From NCBI RefSeq assembly GCF_021233355.1, contig NZ_CP089507.1, forward strand, positions 3,473,001 through 3,537,000: a DNA stretch of 64,000 bases. Reading direction: 5' to 3'. Made by a program: the position numbers and the translations under genes. Of this stretch, positions 47,090-56,666 are shown piece by piece. Source of the stretch: Luteimonas fraxinea. Lineage in GTDB: Bacteria; Pseudomonadota; Gammaproteobacteria; Xanthomonadales; Xanthomonadaceae. The notes under the pieces were generated by a model. That model saw nothing but the letters and a program-made list of their open reading frames with translations. It did no database searches and was not told the origin of the DNA. Position 1 is the first letter of the stretch. The number at the start of each line of letters is the position of its first letter.

Positions 47090-48433
47090 TCAGGACTCCG
47101 ATGACTCCACCCGCACGCGCAGGCTGCCATCCACCAGCCGCGCCTGCAGCGGCTCGCCCGGCGAGGCATCGAAGACGCTGCGAACGACGCCGCCGTCTTC
47201 GCGCTGCAGGATGCTGTAGCCGCGGGCGATCGTGGCCAATGGGCTCACCGCTTCCAGCGAACGGGCAAGTCCGCGCAGACGCAGTTGATCGCGTTCGAGA
47301 TGACGGGCAAGTGCCGCACGCGGTCGCGGGCCGAGCGCAGCGAGGCGCTCACGCAGTTGCTGCAGACGACGCTTCGGAGTGCCCGCGCGCAATACCGCTT
47401 CCGCGTGGCGCAGCCGTGCGCCGCGCTGCTGCAGTTGCTGACGCATCGCCATCGACAGCCGCCGCAGCGCTTCGTCCTGACGCAGGCGCAGCGCATCCAG
47501 ACGCGCCTGCGGGCGCTGGGCCTGCAGCCGAAGTGCTGCGCGGTCCAGACGCTGGAACCGCTGCTGCATCGCACGCAGATGCGTGTCGTCGACATGACGT
47601 TGCAGGCGACGCACACGCGTCGCGAGTTCGTTGCGGTCCGGGACCAGCAACTCCGCGGCCACCGAGGGTGTCGGCGCGCGCAGATCGGCGGCGAAGTCGG
47701 TCAGGCTGAAGTCGGTCTCATGGCCGATCGCCGACACCACGGGCACGGGCGAAGCGGCGACGGCACGCGCAAGCGCCTCGTCGTTGAACGCCCACAGGTC
47801 TTCCAGCGAACCGCCGCCACGCGCCAGCAGGATCACGTCGTAACGGCCGCTGGCACCGGCGCGCTCGAGCATCGCGCGGATCTTCGGCGGTGCATCGGTG
47901 CCCTGGACCGGCACCGGCAGCACGTCGACCTCGACCAGCGGCAGGCGCCGTGCGAGCACGCTCAACACGTCGCGCACCGCTGCGCCGGAGGGCGAGGTGA
48001 TGACGCCGATCCGCCGCGGAAATGCGGGCAGGGCGCGTTTGCGCTCGGCATCGAACAGGCCTTCGGCCTGCAACCGGGCCTTCAGCACGTCGAACGCGCG
48101 ACGCAGTGCGCCTTCGCCGGCTTCCTCCAGCGAATCGAGAATCAGCTGGTAGTCGCCGCGTGCCTCGTACAGCGTCACCCGACCGCGCGCGCGAACCAGC
48201 AGGCCTTCGCGCGGCACGAAGCGCAGGCCCTGGCTGCGCGAGCGGAACAGCGCGCAGCGCACCTGCGCGCGAGCATCCTTGAGCGTGAAATACAGATGCC
48301 CCGACGCCGGCCGCGACAGATTGCCGAGTTCGCCTTCGACGACGACGTTCGGAAACGTGTCTTCGAGCAGACCACGCGCCAGCGTGTTGAGCTGGGTGGG
48401 GGTGAGAACGTCGGACGGGGGGCTGTCTTGCAT
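47090..48433 (-). CDS. xseA: Exodeoxyribonuclease VII large subunit
   Basis: 447 residues. N-terminal OB fold ([24 protein letters not shown]), catalytic domain ([46 protein letters not shown]), then a long coiled-coil region rich in Arg and Gln (about 280-410). With XseB it degrades single-stranded DNA. ATG 48433 is chosen because the frame upstream only reads through a REPIN element. Confidence 0.96.
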   Translation of the reverse strand: MQDSPPSDVLTPTQLNTLARGLLEDTFPNVVVEGELGNLSRPASGHLYFTLKDARAQVRCALFRSRSQGLRFVPREGLLVRARGRVTLYEARGDYQLILDSLEEAGEGALRRAFDVLKARLQAEGLFDAERKRALPAFPRRIGVITSPSGAAVRDVLSVLARRLPLVEVDVLPVPVQGTDAPPKIRAMLERAGASGRYDVILLARGGGSLEDLWAFNDEALARAVAASPVPVVSAIGHETDFSLTDFAADLRAPTPSVAAELLVPDRNELATRVRRLQRHVDDTHLRAMQQRFQRLDRAALRLQAQRPQARLDALRLRQDEALRRLSMAMRQQLQQRGARLRHAEAVLRAGTPKRRLQQLRERLAALGPRPRAALARHLERDQLRLRGLARSLEAVSPLATIARGYSILQREDGGVVRSVFDASPGEPLQARLVDGSLRVRVESSES

Positions 48434-48852
48434 GGGGACAGGATACCGGTCGGATGTAAATGCGAGCTGGCGCGCGCTTGGACTGGAGCCCGGCGTGCGT
48501 GGTGCTCTCTGCATCGTCATCCCGGCAAAAGCCGGGATCCAGCGCCTTGTAACCCTCCAGCGGTCCGCAGCAATGCCGTAGATGCTTGAGCGCACAGTTG
48601 TTCAACGTGCGCTGCCCAGGAAGTCGCTGGATCCCGGCCGTCGCCGGGATGACGGCACAGATTGATGAAGCGATCTGGACGTGGGTAGGGCAGCGCAACC
48701 TCACTGCGACACCCGGTCGCATTGGCATCGCCGCCTCCACGCGGCCAGCATGGCGGTCGCTCGTGTCGCGCGACGGCCGGATATCGCGCGCTGCGATACT
48801 GCACGCCATCGGGCGCGATTCCGGCCCACCTGTCGACTCAAGGAGCACCGCG
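48434..48852. other. 419-bp intergenic region between xseA and the copper chaperone
   Basis: Holds the REPIN-like element (48515-48655). The rest (48656-48852) is the upstream region of the copper chaperone; no convincing promoter or small gene was found there. Confidence 0.6.
48515..48655. repeat. REPIN-like element between xseA and the copper chaperone
   Basis: The left end (48515-48542, ATCCCGGC-AAAA-GCCGGGAT) and inverse right end (48627-48655) are about 85 bp apart. The centre contains a nested hairpin AGCGCAC/GTGCGCT (48589-48595 with 48607-48613) around GTTG-TT-CAAC. Confidence 0.88.
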
Positions 48853-49392
48853 ATGTCCGCACGCCGTCCGTTTTCCCTCGCCATCGGTCCCATCGCCGCC
48901 GGTCTGATCCTGGCGCTCGCGGGTTGCCAGCCCGCCGCGCCGGTTGCGTCGTCAGCGACGTCGCAGACGCCGGCCGCGAATGCTGCCGATGCCAGCGCCG
49001 GCATCGTCGTCAGCGAGGCGTGGATCCGCGAGACGCCACCGAACGCCGCCGTCGCCGGTGGCTACCTCACGCTGCGCAGCAGTGCAGCCGACCGGTTGCT
49101 CTCGGTCGACACGCCGGCGGCGGCCAGCGTCGAGATCCACGAGATGTCGCACGAGGGCGGCATGATGCGCATGCGCGAACTGGCCGACGGTGTCGAACTA
49201 CCCGCGGGCGCCGAGGTCACGCTGAAGCCCGGTGGCAACCATCTGATGTTCATCGATCCGGTCGAGCCGGTGCGCGCCGGCCAGTCGATCGAGGCCAAGC
49301 TGCGCTTCGCCAATGCGCCGGAACAGGCCGTGACCTTCGAAGTGCGTCCGCTCGCAGGCGATGCGCCTGCGGCCGATCACACCGGCCACTGA
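48853..49392 (+). CDS. Periplasmic copper chaperone, PCuAC family lipoprotein
   Basis: 179 residues: signal peptide with lipobox LAGC (C25), a low-complexity Ala/Ser linker, then a PCuAC domain. The Cu(I) ligands of the family appear as H96-E-M98, M107 and H130-L-M132, spaced as in the H(M)X10MX21HXM pattern. It would deliver copper to cytochrome oxidase assembly in the periplasm. Strong AAGGAG ribosome site. Confidence 0.92.
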   Translation: MSARRPFSLAIGPIAAGLILALAGCQPAAPVASSATSQTPAANAADASAGIVVSEAWIRETPPNAAVAGGYLTLRSSAADRLLSVDTPAAASVEIHEMSHEGGMMRMRELADGVELPAGAEVTLKPGGNHLMFIDPVEPVRAGQSIEAKLRFANAPEQAVTFEVRPLAGDAPAADHTGH

Positions 49393-49410
49393 TCGACGGA
49401 GCGCATTCGC

Positions 49411-49600
49411 AGGATGGGTAGAGCGCAGCGAAACCCATCATTGCCATGCGTCGGTTCGCCGGGACAACTGGCGAGGTCCGCGTCCTATAGCGTGCGCAAA
49501 CGGCAATCGACTGCGACCGCGATGGCTAGCTCGGCTTTACCAGTCGCCACCGCGCCCATCAGGACTGCAACGATGGGTTTCGCTGCGCTCTACCCATCCT
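49411..49600. mobile_element. MITE-like element with perfect 29-bp terminal inverted repeats
   Basis: 49411-49439 and 49572-49600 are exact inverted copies. The 132-bp interior has no coding capacity of its own. A diverged pair lies at 27753-27892 and a solo end at 53600-53628. No transposase is in the window. It fills most of the 219-bp gap between the PCuAC gene and the response regulator, where the two genes converge. Confidence 0.8.
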
Positions 49601-49611
49601 ACGTAGGGCTT

Positions 49612-50193
49612 TCAGCCGTCGGTCGGCGGACGGCGTTCCGGCCCGGGACGCTTGGCGAGCTTGCGCTGCAGCGAGCGGCGGTGCATGCCGAGCAGGCGCG
49701 CGGTCGCGGAGATGTTGCCGCCGGTTTCCGCCAGCGCCTGCTGGATGTGTTCCCACTCCAGTCGGTGCAGCGGAATCATCGTCGGGCTTTCGAGGGTGTC
49801 GTCCTCGTCGCGTTCGGGCAGCGGGGCGCCCGGCGCGGTGTCGGTCTCGGTATCGAGCAGGATGCGCTGCAGCGTGTCGGCCGAGACCGGTTTGGGCAGG
49901 TAGTCGTCGGCGCCGCGCTTGATCGCTTCCACCGCGGTCGCGATGCTCGCGTAGCCGGTGACCAGCAGGATGCGCATGTCGGCGCGGATCGCGCGCAGCG
50001 GTTCGATCAGCGACAGGCCCGAGGCATCCCCGAGCTTGAGATCGACCAGTGCGAAATCGGGCGCGATGCGCGTGGCGACCGCCAGCGCGGTGGCGGGATC
50101 GGCGGCGATCTCGCATTCGATGCCACGCCGCGTCAACGCGCGTCGCAGCGCGTCCAGGTACAGGATGTCGTCGTCGACCAGCAGGCCCTTCAT
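49612..50193 (-). CDS. RegA/PrrA-type response regulator
   Basis: 193 residues: receiver domain with the acidic pocket D7-D9, phosphorylation site D51 (VDLKLGD), VTGYASIATAVEAIKRGADDYLPKP, then a proline/acid linker and a Fis-type helix-turn-helix (LAETGGNISATARLLGMHRRSLQRKL), diagnostic of the RegA family. In this family it controls genes for respiration and redox balance. Overlaps the kinase gene by ATGA. Confidence 0.93.
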   Translation of the reverse strand: MKGLLVDDDILYLDALRRALTRRGIECEIAADPATALAVATRIAPDFALVDLKLGDASGLSLIEPLRAIRADMRILLVTGYASIATAVEAIKRGADDYLPKPVSADTLQRILLDTETDTAPGAPLPERDEDDTLESPTMIPLHRLEWEHIQQALAETGGNISATARLLGMHRRSLQRKLAKRPGPERRPPTDG

Positions 50194-51431
50194 CGCATCG
50201 TCTCCGTGTCGCGGTGGCTGTCGCCGGCGCCGACCGGCACGCGGAAATGCACGCGTGCGCCGCCGCCGTCGGCTTCCTCCATGTCCAGTTCGCCGCCCAG
50301 TTGTTCGATCGCCGCATGCGACAGAGCTAGGCCCACGCCGAGGCCGTCGGGCTTGCCGCTGCGAAACAGCACCGGCAGGAACGGCGCCTGCGCATCGAAG
50401 CCGGTGCCGTAGTCGCGGATTGCGCCATCGAGCACGCCGTCCTCGATCTGCAGGCGCAGGTCGACGCGGGTGCTGCCGTTGCCTTCGCTGGCGTCGGCGG
50501 CGTTGTTGAGCAGGGCGAGCAGCAGATGGCCGATCGTGCGGTCCACGCGTTCGTGCATGTCCACGTTGCCGCTGCGTTCGAGCACGATCGCCGGTCGCAC
50601 CAGTTGCCAGTGTTCGAGCACGCGGCCGATGTCGACGCGCGTGCTCGCCGCGGGATCGGCAGGATCGGCCAGCGAACGCACGCGGTCGCGACAGGTATCG
50701 ACCAGCCGGCGCAGCGTGGCCACGTCCTCGGCGCCGTCGCGGCCCATGGCGCTGGTATCGAGATCGTCGAGCAGCAGGGTCATCGTGCCGAGCGGCGTAT
50801 TGAGTTCATGCGCGACCGAGGCCGCGTGCGTGGCCAGCGCGAGGATGCCCTCGTTGCGCACGAAGCGTTCGCGCAAGCTCGCCAGTTCCTGCTCGCGGCG
50901 GTCGCGTGCGGCGGCGAGGCGCAGCAGGAAGTACGAGACAAGCGCCATCGACAGGAAGAAGTTCACCGCCATGCCGGCCAGATGCAGGTCGAAATGGTCG
51001 TGCAGGTGCGGCAGCGGCTGGCCGAAGTTGACCGCCAGCATGTAGCCGGTCACGCAGGCCAGCGCGGCGGCGATCGCCCAGGCCTGCGGCAGCGCCATCG
51101 CGGTCAGTGCGATCGGCAGCAGGAACAGCGATGCGAAGGGATTGGCGATGCCGCCGGTCCAGGCCACCAGCCAGGCCAGCACGGCGGTATCGACCAGCAC
51201 GTGCGCGAAGGCCTCGGCCGGCGCGGCGTCGCGGCTGTGCGCAAGGCGCAGGTGCACGACGACGTTGAACGCCGCCAGCATCAGCACCGGACCCCACAGC
51301 GGCCAGCGCGGCAGCGCCATGTCGAAGCTGTGCGTCGCCCAGAGGATCGTCAACGACTGCCCGCCCACCGCGAACCAGCGCAGGCTGTACAGGGTGCGGA
51401 GCAGGGCGGTGGCGGGCGGTTGCGGCTGCAT
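50190..51431 (-). CDS. RegB/PrrB-type redox sensor histidine kinase
   Basis: 413 residues: six membrane segments (about 20-170), with the quinone-associated motif GGIANPF at 93-99 matching RegB GGxxNPF. The histidine box is AASVAHELNTPLGTM (H208). C247 in DTCRDRV is placed like the redox-active cysteine of RegB. The ATPase domain has LLNNAADAS, DYGTGFD and GLGVGLALSHAAIEQLGG. It likely senses the quinone pool and phosphorylates the regulator encoded next. Confidence 0.93.
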   Translation of the reverse strand: MQPQPPATALLRTLYSLRWFAVGGQSLTILWATHSFDMALPRWPLWGPVLMLAAFNVVVHLRLAHSRDAAPAEAFAHVLVDTAVLAWLVAWTGGIANPFASLFLLPIALTAMALPQAWAIAAALACVTGYMLAVNFGQPLPHLHDHFDLHLAGMAVNFFLSMALVSYFLLRLAAARDRREQELASLRERFVRNEGILALATHAASVAHELNTPLGTMTLLLDDLDTSAMGRDGAEDVATLRRLVDTCRDRVRSLADPADPAASTRVDIGRVLEHWQLVRPAIVLERSGNVDMHERVDRTIGHLLLALLNNAADASEGNGSTRVDLRLQIEDGVLDGAIRDYGTGFDAQAPFLPVLFRSGKPDGLGVGLALSHAAIEQLGGELDMEEADGGGARVHFRVPVGAGDSHRDTETMR

Positions 51432-51546
51432 CGCCGGCCATCGTAGTGCAGGGGGCCGCGGGCCGCCCTGCGGCCTTCGGTCGCACCCGCGGGCAGGCAC
51501 ACAGGCGGTTAGGCCAGGCGTCACCGAAAAGACCGGCGCGACCCGC

Positions 51547-51561
51547 TAAAATGCGCGCATG
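51547..51561 (+). promoter_or_regulatory. -10 element abutting the ispG start (possible leaderless mRNA)
   Basis: TAAAAT at 51547-51552 is followed by six bases and ATG at 51559. Transcription would start at the start codon or within a base or two. No Shine-Dalgarno precedes the ATG. The -35 is weak. Confidence 0.45.
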
Positions 51562-52866
51562 TCCGCCCAGCCTGTTCCAACCAGCGCGCACGCGCCGGAA
51601 GCCTGCCTGTCCGAACCCGTGGCGTTGCCGGCCTTCGGCGCCGCCGCGCGCCGCGGCACGCGTCAGGTCCTTGTCGGCGGCATCGCCGTCGGTGGCGATG
51701 CGCCGGTGGTCGTGCAGTCGATGACCAATACCGACACCGCCGATATCGCCTCCACCGCCAAGCAGATCGGCGAGTTGTGGCGCGCCGGTTCGGAACTCGT
51801 GCGCATCACGGTCAACAATCCCGAATCTGCCGCCGCGGTGCCGCGGATCGTCGAGCGGCTGGCGATGCAGGGCATCGAAGTGCCGATCATCGGCGACTTC
51901 CACTACAACGGACACCAGCTGCTGACCGGCGAACCTGCCTGTGCGGAAGCGCTGGCGAAGTACCGGATCAACCCGGGCAATGTCGGCTTCGGCAAGAAGA
52001 AGGATCTGCAGTTCGGTCAGCTGATCGAATTCGCGATGCGCTACGACAAGCCGGTGCGCATCGGCGCGAACTGGGGCTCGCTCGACCAGTCGCTCGCCGC
52101 CGCGCTGATGGACGAGAACGCCAAGCGCGCCGTGCCCTGGGACGCCGGTCGCGTGCTGCGCGAGGCACTGATCCGCTCCGCCGTCGATTCGGCAGAGCGC
52201 GCCGTCGAATTCGGTCTCGGTCGCGATCGCATCGTGCTCAGTGCCAAGGTCAGCGGCGTGCAGGAACTGGTCGCCGTGTATCGCGATCTGGCGGCGCGCA
52301 GCGATTTCGCGCTACATCTGGGCCTCACCGAAGCCGGCATCGGCAGCAAGGGCATGGTCGCGTCCAGCGCTGCGCTGGCGATCCTGATGCAGGAAGGCAT
52401 CGGCGACACGATCCGCATTTCGCTCACCCCCGAGCCCGGCGCGTCGCGCACCAAGGAAGTCGTCGTCGCGCAGGAACTGCTGCAGACGATGGGCCTGCGC
52501 GCGTTCACGCCGATGGTCACCGCGTGTCCCGGCTGCGGCCGCACCACGTCGGAGTTCTTCCAGGAGCTGGCCGGCGTGGTCCAGGACCACGTGCGCGACA
52601 AGATGCCGGAGTGGAAGATCACCCACCCGGGCGCGGAGAACATGACGCTCGCGGTGATGGGCTGCGTGGTCAACGGCCCCGGCGAATCGCGCCACGCCAA
52701 CATCGGCATTTCGCTGCCGGGCACTGGCGAGGCGCCCTCTGCGCCGGTCTTCATCGACGGCGAGAAGGCGTTGACGCTGCGCGGCGAGAACATCGCGCAC
52801 GAGTTCGTCGCGCTGGTCGACGACTATGTGCACCGCAACTACGGCCGCCGCGTCGATGCCGTCTGA
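51559..52866 (+). CDS. ispG: 4-hydroxy-3-methylbut-2-enyl diphosphate synthase
   Basis: Iron-sulfur enzyme of the MEP isoprenoid pathway (GcpE), 435 residues. TIM-barrel part with [30 protein letters not shown], and C-terminal [4Fe-4S] site with cysteines in [13 protein letters not shown] and GCVVNGPGE. This is the shorter, two-domain bacterial form. The next gene starts 11 bp before its stop. Confidence 0.96.
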   Translation: MSAQPVPTSAHAPEACLSEPVALPAFGAAARRGTRQVLVGGIAVGGDAPVVVQSMTNTDTADIASTAKQIGELWRAGSELVRITVNNPESAAAVPRIVERLAMQGIEVPIIGDFHYNGHQLLTGEPACAEALAKYRINPGNVGFGKKKDLQFGQLIEFAMRYDKPVRIGANWGSLDQSLAAALMDENAKRAVPWDAGRVLREALIRSAVDSAERAVEFGLGRDRIVLSAKVSGVQELVAVYRDLAARSDFALHLGLTEAGIGSKGMVASSAALAILMQEGIGDTIRISLTPEPGASRTKEVVVAQELLQTMGLRAFTPMVTACPGCGRTTSEFFQELAGVVQDHVRDKMPEWKITHPGAENMTLAVMGCVVNGPGESRHANIGISLPGTGEAPSAPVFIDGEKALTLRGENIAHEFVALVDDYVHRNYGRRVDAV

Positions 52867-53560
52867 CGGCGCGGACGTCGTCGCCGAGGGCTCACGCGAA
52901 ACCGGCGGCCTGCTGCGCCGTCACGGCCTGAAATTCCTGTTGCTGTTCGTCGGCGTGCTGCTGCCGATGTGGGGCTTCATGGAACTCGCCGACGAAGTCC
53001 ACGAATCGGAAGCGATTCCGTTCGACGAGCCGATCCTGCTGTTCGCGCAGGACGTCGCGCGCGAAGGCTTCACCCGCGTATTCCTGTTCTTCTCCGAGAT
53101 CGGTTACGCCAAGGGCGTCGTGCCGGTCGACATCGCGCTGGTGTTGATCCTGCTGGCGATGAAGCGCTGGCGCGATGGCCTGTTCGTCGCGGTCGCGACC
53201 GGCGGCTCGGCGTTGTTGAATCTCGCGACCAAGCGCCTGTTCGCGCGCGACCGCCCCAGTCTTTGGGACTCGATCGCGCCCGAGGCGACTTACAGTTTTC
53301 CCAGCGGTCATGCGATGGGGTCGATGACGCTGGCCGCGGTGCTGATCCTGCTGGCCTGGCCGACCCGCGCGCGCTGGTGGGTCATCGCCGCGATGGCCGT
53401 GTTCGTGCCGATGGTCGGCCTGTCGCGTGTGTATCTGGGCGTGCATTACCCGTCGGACATTCTGGCCGGCTGGGCTGCGGCGTCGGCGTGGGTGGTGGGG
53501 GTGTATCTGGTGATGTATCACCGGCCGCGGTTCGGGCAAAGGGCGTTGGACCGGCCGTAG
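52856..53560 (+). CDS. PAP2-family membrane phosphatase
   Basis: 234 residues with about five membrane helices. The three PAP2 motifs are complete: [17 protein letters not shown] and [12 protein letters not shown] with the catalytic histidines. It probably dephosphorylates undecaprenyl or phosphatidyl phosphates on the periplasmic face. Start ATG 52856 overlaps the ispG stop region, linking an isoprenoid-synthesis gene to a possible isoprenyl-pyrophosphate phosphatase. Exact substrate unknown. Confidence 0.9.
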   Translation: MPSDGADVVAEGSRETGGLLRRHGLKFLLLFVGVLLPMWGFMELADEVHESEAIPFDEPILLFAQDVAREGFTRVFLFFSEIGYAKGVVPVDIALVLILLAMKRWRDGLFVAVATGGSALLNLATKRLFARDRPSLWDSIAPEATYSFPSGHAMGSMTLAAVLILLAWPTRARWWVIAAMAVFVPMVGLSRVYLGVHYPSDILAGWAAASAWVVGVYLVMYHRPRFGQRALDRP

Positions 53561-53599
53561 GATGCGGGGCTTGCCGCTCCGATCTGTGGCGCTCTTCGT

Positions 53600-53628
53600 A
53601 GGATGGGTAGAGCGGAGCGAAACCCATC
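53600..53628 (+). repeat. Solo end of the MITE-like element
   Basis: Identical to the 29-bp end at 49411-49439 except for one base (G for C in the middle). No inverted partner follows nearby. Confidence 0.75.
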
Positions 53629-53688
53629 GCTGCGCGGCGCTGGGAGTACGCTGATGGCCGAAGCGCTGCCTTTTCGGACTCCGCGCTG

Positions 53689-53772
53689 CCCTCACCCCAC
53701 CAATTGCTTCGCAATCGGTCCTCCCCTCTTCCAAAAGGAGAGGGGCGCGTGTGTCACCCGCTTGCGGGTGAC
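53689..53772. repeat. Partial palindromic element and hairpin downstream of the DUF2939 gene
   Basis: 53689-53748 carries the CCCTCACCCC end and a CCCCTCTTCC-AAAA-GGAGAGGGG hairpin related to the argE' and cydD elements. 53753-53761 with 53764-53772 is a perfect 9-bp stem (GTCACCCGC/GCGGGTGAC) 4 bp beyond the stop of the minus-strand DUF2939 gene, and may act as a terminator although no T-run follows. Confidence 0.55.
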
Positions 53773-53776
53773 GCGT

Positions 53777-54310
53777 TTAGATGGGTAACCGGATGTCCGA
53801 CAGCTTCCAGGTCAGGCCCTTGCGCGTGAGTACGAATTCGATCGGGCGGCCGCGGTCGTCGCGCACCGTGGCGGTGAAGCGCGAGGTCGAGTTGTAGCGG
53901 TAGCGCGCATCCTGGAGCGGCGGCTCGCGTTCGGCGTCCGGGCGCACCTGGGTCGCCGATGCGCCGCCGGCGAGATTCCACAGCCGTTGGCCACGCATCA
54001 GGGCGCTCAGGCCGACCGGCGTCACCATCATGTCGACGCCAGTCCCGGCCGCACTGCCGGCAAGCCGCAGACCGATCGCACCAAGCAGGTTCGATTGCAG
54101 ATCCGGTCCGGCCTCGCGCACGATCGCGTCGGCCAGCTGCAGCCGAAGGCTTTCGCGCAGCGCCGGAAAATCCACCTGCTTCGACAGCGCCCGCGAATCC
54201 TCGTTGCGCACGGCCTCGCGGATCGCGTTGACGGTCAGATAAGGCCCAGCGGCTACGTAGCCGAGCAGCAGGACGAGAACCGCGAGGGTGAGCCAGCCGA
54301 GTCGCTTCAT
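53777..54310 (-). CDS. DUF2939 membrane-anchored protein
   Basis: 177 residues. One N-terminal helix (about 5-24) anchors it; the rest is predicted outside the cytoplasm. Motifs recalled from DUF2939 are visible: GPYLTVNAIREAVRNEDSRALSKQVDFPALRESL and a C-terminal RGRPIEFVLTRKGLTWKLSDIRLP. Function unknown. Confidence 0.85.
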   Translation of the reverse strand: MKRLGWLTLAVLVLLLGYVAAGPYLTVNAIREAVRNEDSRALSKQVDFPALRESLRLQLADAIVREAGPDLQSNLLGAIGLRLAGSAAGTGVDMMVTPVGLSALMRGQRLWNLAGGASATQVRPDAEREPPLQDARYRYNSTSRFTATVRDDRGRPIEFVLTRKGLTWKLSDIRLPI

Positions 54311-54404
54311 CGGGATCGCATCGAAGGGGACGCCGCGATTGTCGGAGACGGTGGCGCAGTGCGTGCTGAACGACGACGCGATCGCGCCCCCGGTGCGCGC
54401 GTGA

Positions 54405-55091
54405 TCAGAACTCCAGATCCAGCGACGCGCACAGGTAGTCGACGAACGGGGACAACGTGACCAGGTCGGCGGCGATCGTCTGCCGCAGCTTCGGACCGGT
54501 CATCGCGTCGTCGTCGAGCGTGCGCCAGAACACCCAGTTGCGATGCTTGAGATCGTCGATGAATTCGAACTGCGGATCGAAGCCACGCGGCGGGCGGACC
54601 AGCATCTCGCTGGTTTCGAATTCGAACTGCTTGCGCAGCTTCTTTGCGTGCGCGGCGGCCTTCCAGCTTTCCGGGTTGTCGACGATGAACTGCCGGACCT
54701 TCCGCTGGGTATCGGATTCGGGATGCCACAGGCCGGCGCCGACGAAGCTGCCGCCGGGTTGCAGGTGCACGTAGAACGACGGCGCTGCGGTTTCGCGACG
54801 GCGCTCATGGAACAGCCGCGCGCCCTGCCAGGTCTTGTACGGCGACTTGTCGTTGGAGAAGCGTGCATCGCGATGGATGCGGAACAGCGAGCCGCCGACG
54901 GTGCGCGTGTCGGCGCGGAAATGGGCGCTGACCGCGGCGACATCCGGCTGCAGATCACCGATCAGGCGCAGGAACGGCTGGCGCACATGCGCGTCGTAGT
55001 CCTTGCGGTGTTCCTCGAACCACGGCTTCTCGTTGTGGCGCGCGAGCGCGCGCAGGAACTTGAAGCTCTTGTCGCTGAAGTACGTGGTCAT
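54405..55091 (-). CDS. DUF2461 (TIGR02453-like) protein
   Basis: 228 residues, starting FSDKSFKFLRALARHNEKPWFEEHR, a family hallmark, with RIHRDARFSNDKSPYKT and FYVHLQPGGSFVGAGLWHP. Widely distributed cytoplasmic protein of unknown function. It overlaps sbcB by ATGA, so the two are probably cotranslated. Confidence 0.9.
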   Translation of the reverse strand: MTTYFSDKSFKFLRALARHNEKPWFEEHRKDYDAHVRQPFLRLIGDLQPDVAAVSAHFRADTRTVGGSLFRIHRDARFSNDKSPYKTWQGARLFHERRRETAAPSFYVHLQPGGSFVGAGLWHPESDTQRKVRQFIVDNPESWKAAAHAKKLRKQFEFETSEMLVRPPRGFDPQFEFIDDLKHRNWVFWRTLDDDAMTGPKLRQTIAADLVTLSPFVDYLCASLDLEF

Positions 55092-56560
55092 GCGGAATGG
55101 ATAGGCAGCGTGGGGGACGGATGCAAGCGCGTCTGCAGGCTCTGGCCCCAGTCGCTGAGGGCATCGAGCAGCGGCAGGCGCCGTGCGTCGTCGGGATTTT
55201 CGGCGCGCAGGGCGTCGATCTGCGTGAAGTAGCTGGCGAAATCCTGTTCGGCCTGCGTAGTGCCGGGCGCCAGGCGCTCACGCCGGTAGTCGTCCCAGCG
55301 CAGCTGTTCGTCGGGATTGAGCGTGTCCGGCCAGTTACGTGCGCGGTAGCGGAGCAACAGGGCATCGAGACGCGGATCCTCGAATCCGAAATCGCGCGCG
55401 CCCAGCAGCGTCGGCGGCGTCGCGCGGACCTGGGCCATGCGTCGCTTGTCGCCGTCGCCGGCGAAGCCGTCGTAGAGCGCGCCGTCGGGATCGGACGGTC
55501 CGAACTCGCGCTCGACGGCGAACACCTGGCGGATCTTCTCGGCCAGTGCGGGGCCTGCGCTGCGCAGGCGCGCCGCGCGCCGCTCGATGTCTGCCGGATC
55601 GATCGACAGCCGCTCGAAATCCGCCTCGCGCAAATGACTCCAGGCCACCAGCGCAGGGCAGCGGTTGCTGTGGACTTCCTTGAGCGGAATGCGCGCGACG
55701 CCTTCTGGCAGATCCTCGCGGCGCACGAAGACGCGCGCGGCGATGGCATCGGCATCGAGGTCGAGCAGCCAGTCCGGATCGCCGTCGAGGTCGAACACCA
55801 CGACGCGGCTGTCGATGCGTGGATGCCGCGCGATCGGCAGCACCGGCGCCGCGCACAGGCGCGCGGCCGGGTAGCGTTGCGAGACGTGCAGCACCGGCGT
55901 CATCGCGATGGTGTCGAGCATCGATGCCGCATGGCGCTTGTCGCGCAGCTTCGCCGCGTAGTCCCACAACCGCGGCTGCGCATTGCGGAAGAGGCGCGCA
56001 AGACCGATCAACGCGCGCACGTCCGACAACGCTTCGTGCGCGTCACCGGTGCGTACGTCATTGGCCGTCGCCAGATGCTCGAGCTTGAACGAAGTCGCGC
56101 CGTCCTCGCGTGTCGGCCAGACAAGTCCTTCGGGGCGCAGCGCATGCCACAGGCGCATCACGTCGAGCAGGTCCCAGCGCGAATTGCCGCTGCGCCATTC
56201 GCGCTCGTAGGGGTCGTGGAAATTGCGGTACAGGCCGAAGCGCACGAACTCGTCGTCGAAGCGCAGCGAGTTGTAGCCCAGCGTGCAGGTCTTCGGCCGC
56301 GCCATTTCCTCGTGGATCCGCGCGAACGCGTCGGCCTCGGGCATGCCTGCGGCCAGCGCGTGCTGCGGGGTGATGCCGGTGATCAGCGTTGCGATGGGCG
56401 AGGGCAGCAGGTCGTCGGCAGGCCTGACGAAGAAGTCGATCGGGTCGTCGATCTCGTTGAGTTCGGCATCGGTGCGGATCGCGGCGAACTGGGCGATGCG
56501 CGTGCGGCGCGGATCGGAACCGAAGGTTTCGAGATCGTAGAAGAGAAAACTGTCGTTCAT
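55088..56560 (-). CDS. sbcB: Exodeoxyribonuclease I
   Basis: 490 residues. DEDDh exonuclease degrading single-stranded DNA 3'-5': motif I FYDLETFGSDP, motif II GYNSLRFDDEF, motif III HEALSDVRALIGLA; then the SH3-like and helical extensions of ExoI (PLKEVHSNRCPALVAW, and DYRRERLAP). Upstream lies a 106-bp gap after the kmo stop with nothing notable. Confidence 0.95.
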   Translation of the reverse strand: MNDSFLFYDLETFGSDPRRTRIAQFAAIRTDAELNEIDDPIDFFVRPADDLLPSPIATLITGITPQHALAAGMPEADAFARIHEEMARPKTCTLGYNSLRFDDEFVRFGLYRNFHDPYEREWRSGNSRWDLLDVMRLWHALRPEGLVWPTREDGATSFKLEHLATANDVRTGDAHEALSDVRALIGLARLFRNAQPRLWDYAAKLRDKRHAASMLDTIAMTPVLHVSQRYPAARLCAAPVLPIARHPRIDSRVVVFDLDGDPDWLLDLDADAIAARVFVRREDLPEGVARIPLKEVHSNRCPALVAWSHLREADFERLSIDPADIERRAARLRSAGPALAEKIRQVFAVEREFGPSDPDGALYDGFAGDGDKRRMAQVRATPPTLLGARDFGFEDPRLDALLLRYRARNWPDTLNPDEQLRWDDYRRERLAPGTTQAEQDFASYFTQIDALRAENPDDARRLPLLDALSDWGQSLQTRLHPSPTLPIHSA

Positions 56561-56666
56561 AAGCAGCGCTGCTGGCGCCTCGTTTCTGCAAGCAGTTGCG
56601 ACGGCATCATTCCGGTCGGGCGCGGCGCCCGTGTCGAGGCGCAGTCATCGAAAAGAAAGCGGTCGC

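Noticed and set aside
48434..48595. In-frame N-terminal extension of XseA containing WIPAFAGMT
   Set aside because: The extension is a translated REPIN palindrome; the normal XseA N-terminus starts at 48433.
49411..49600. An insertion sequence with its own transposase
   Set aside because: The 132-bp interior is far too short for a transposase and contains no plausible frame; at most a non-autonomous element.
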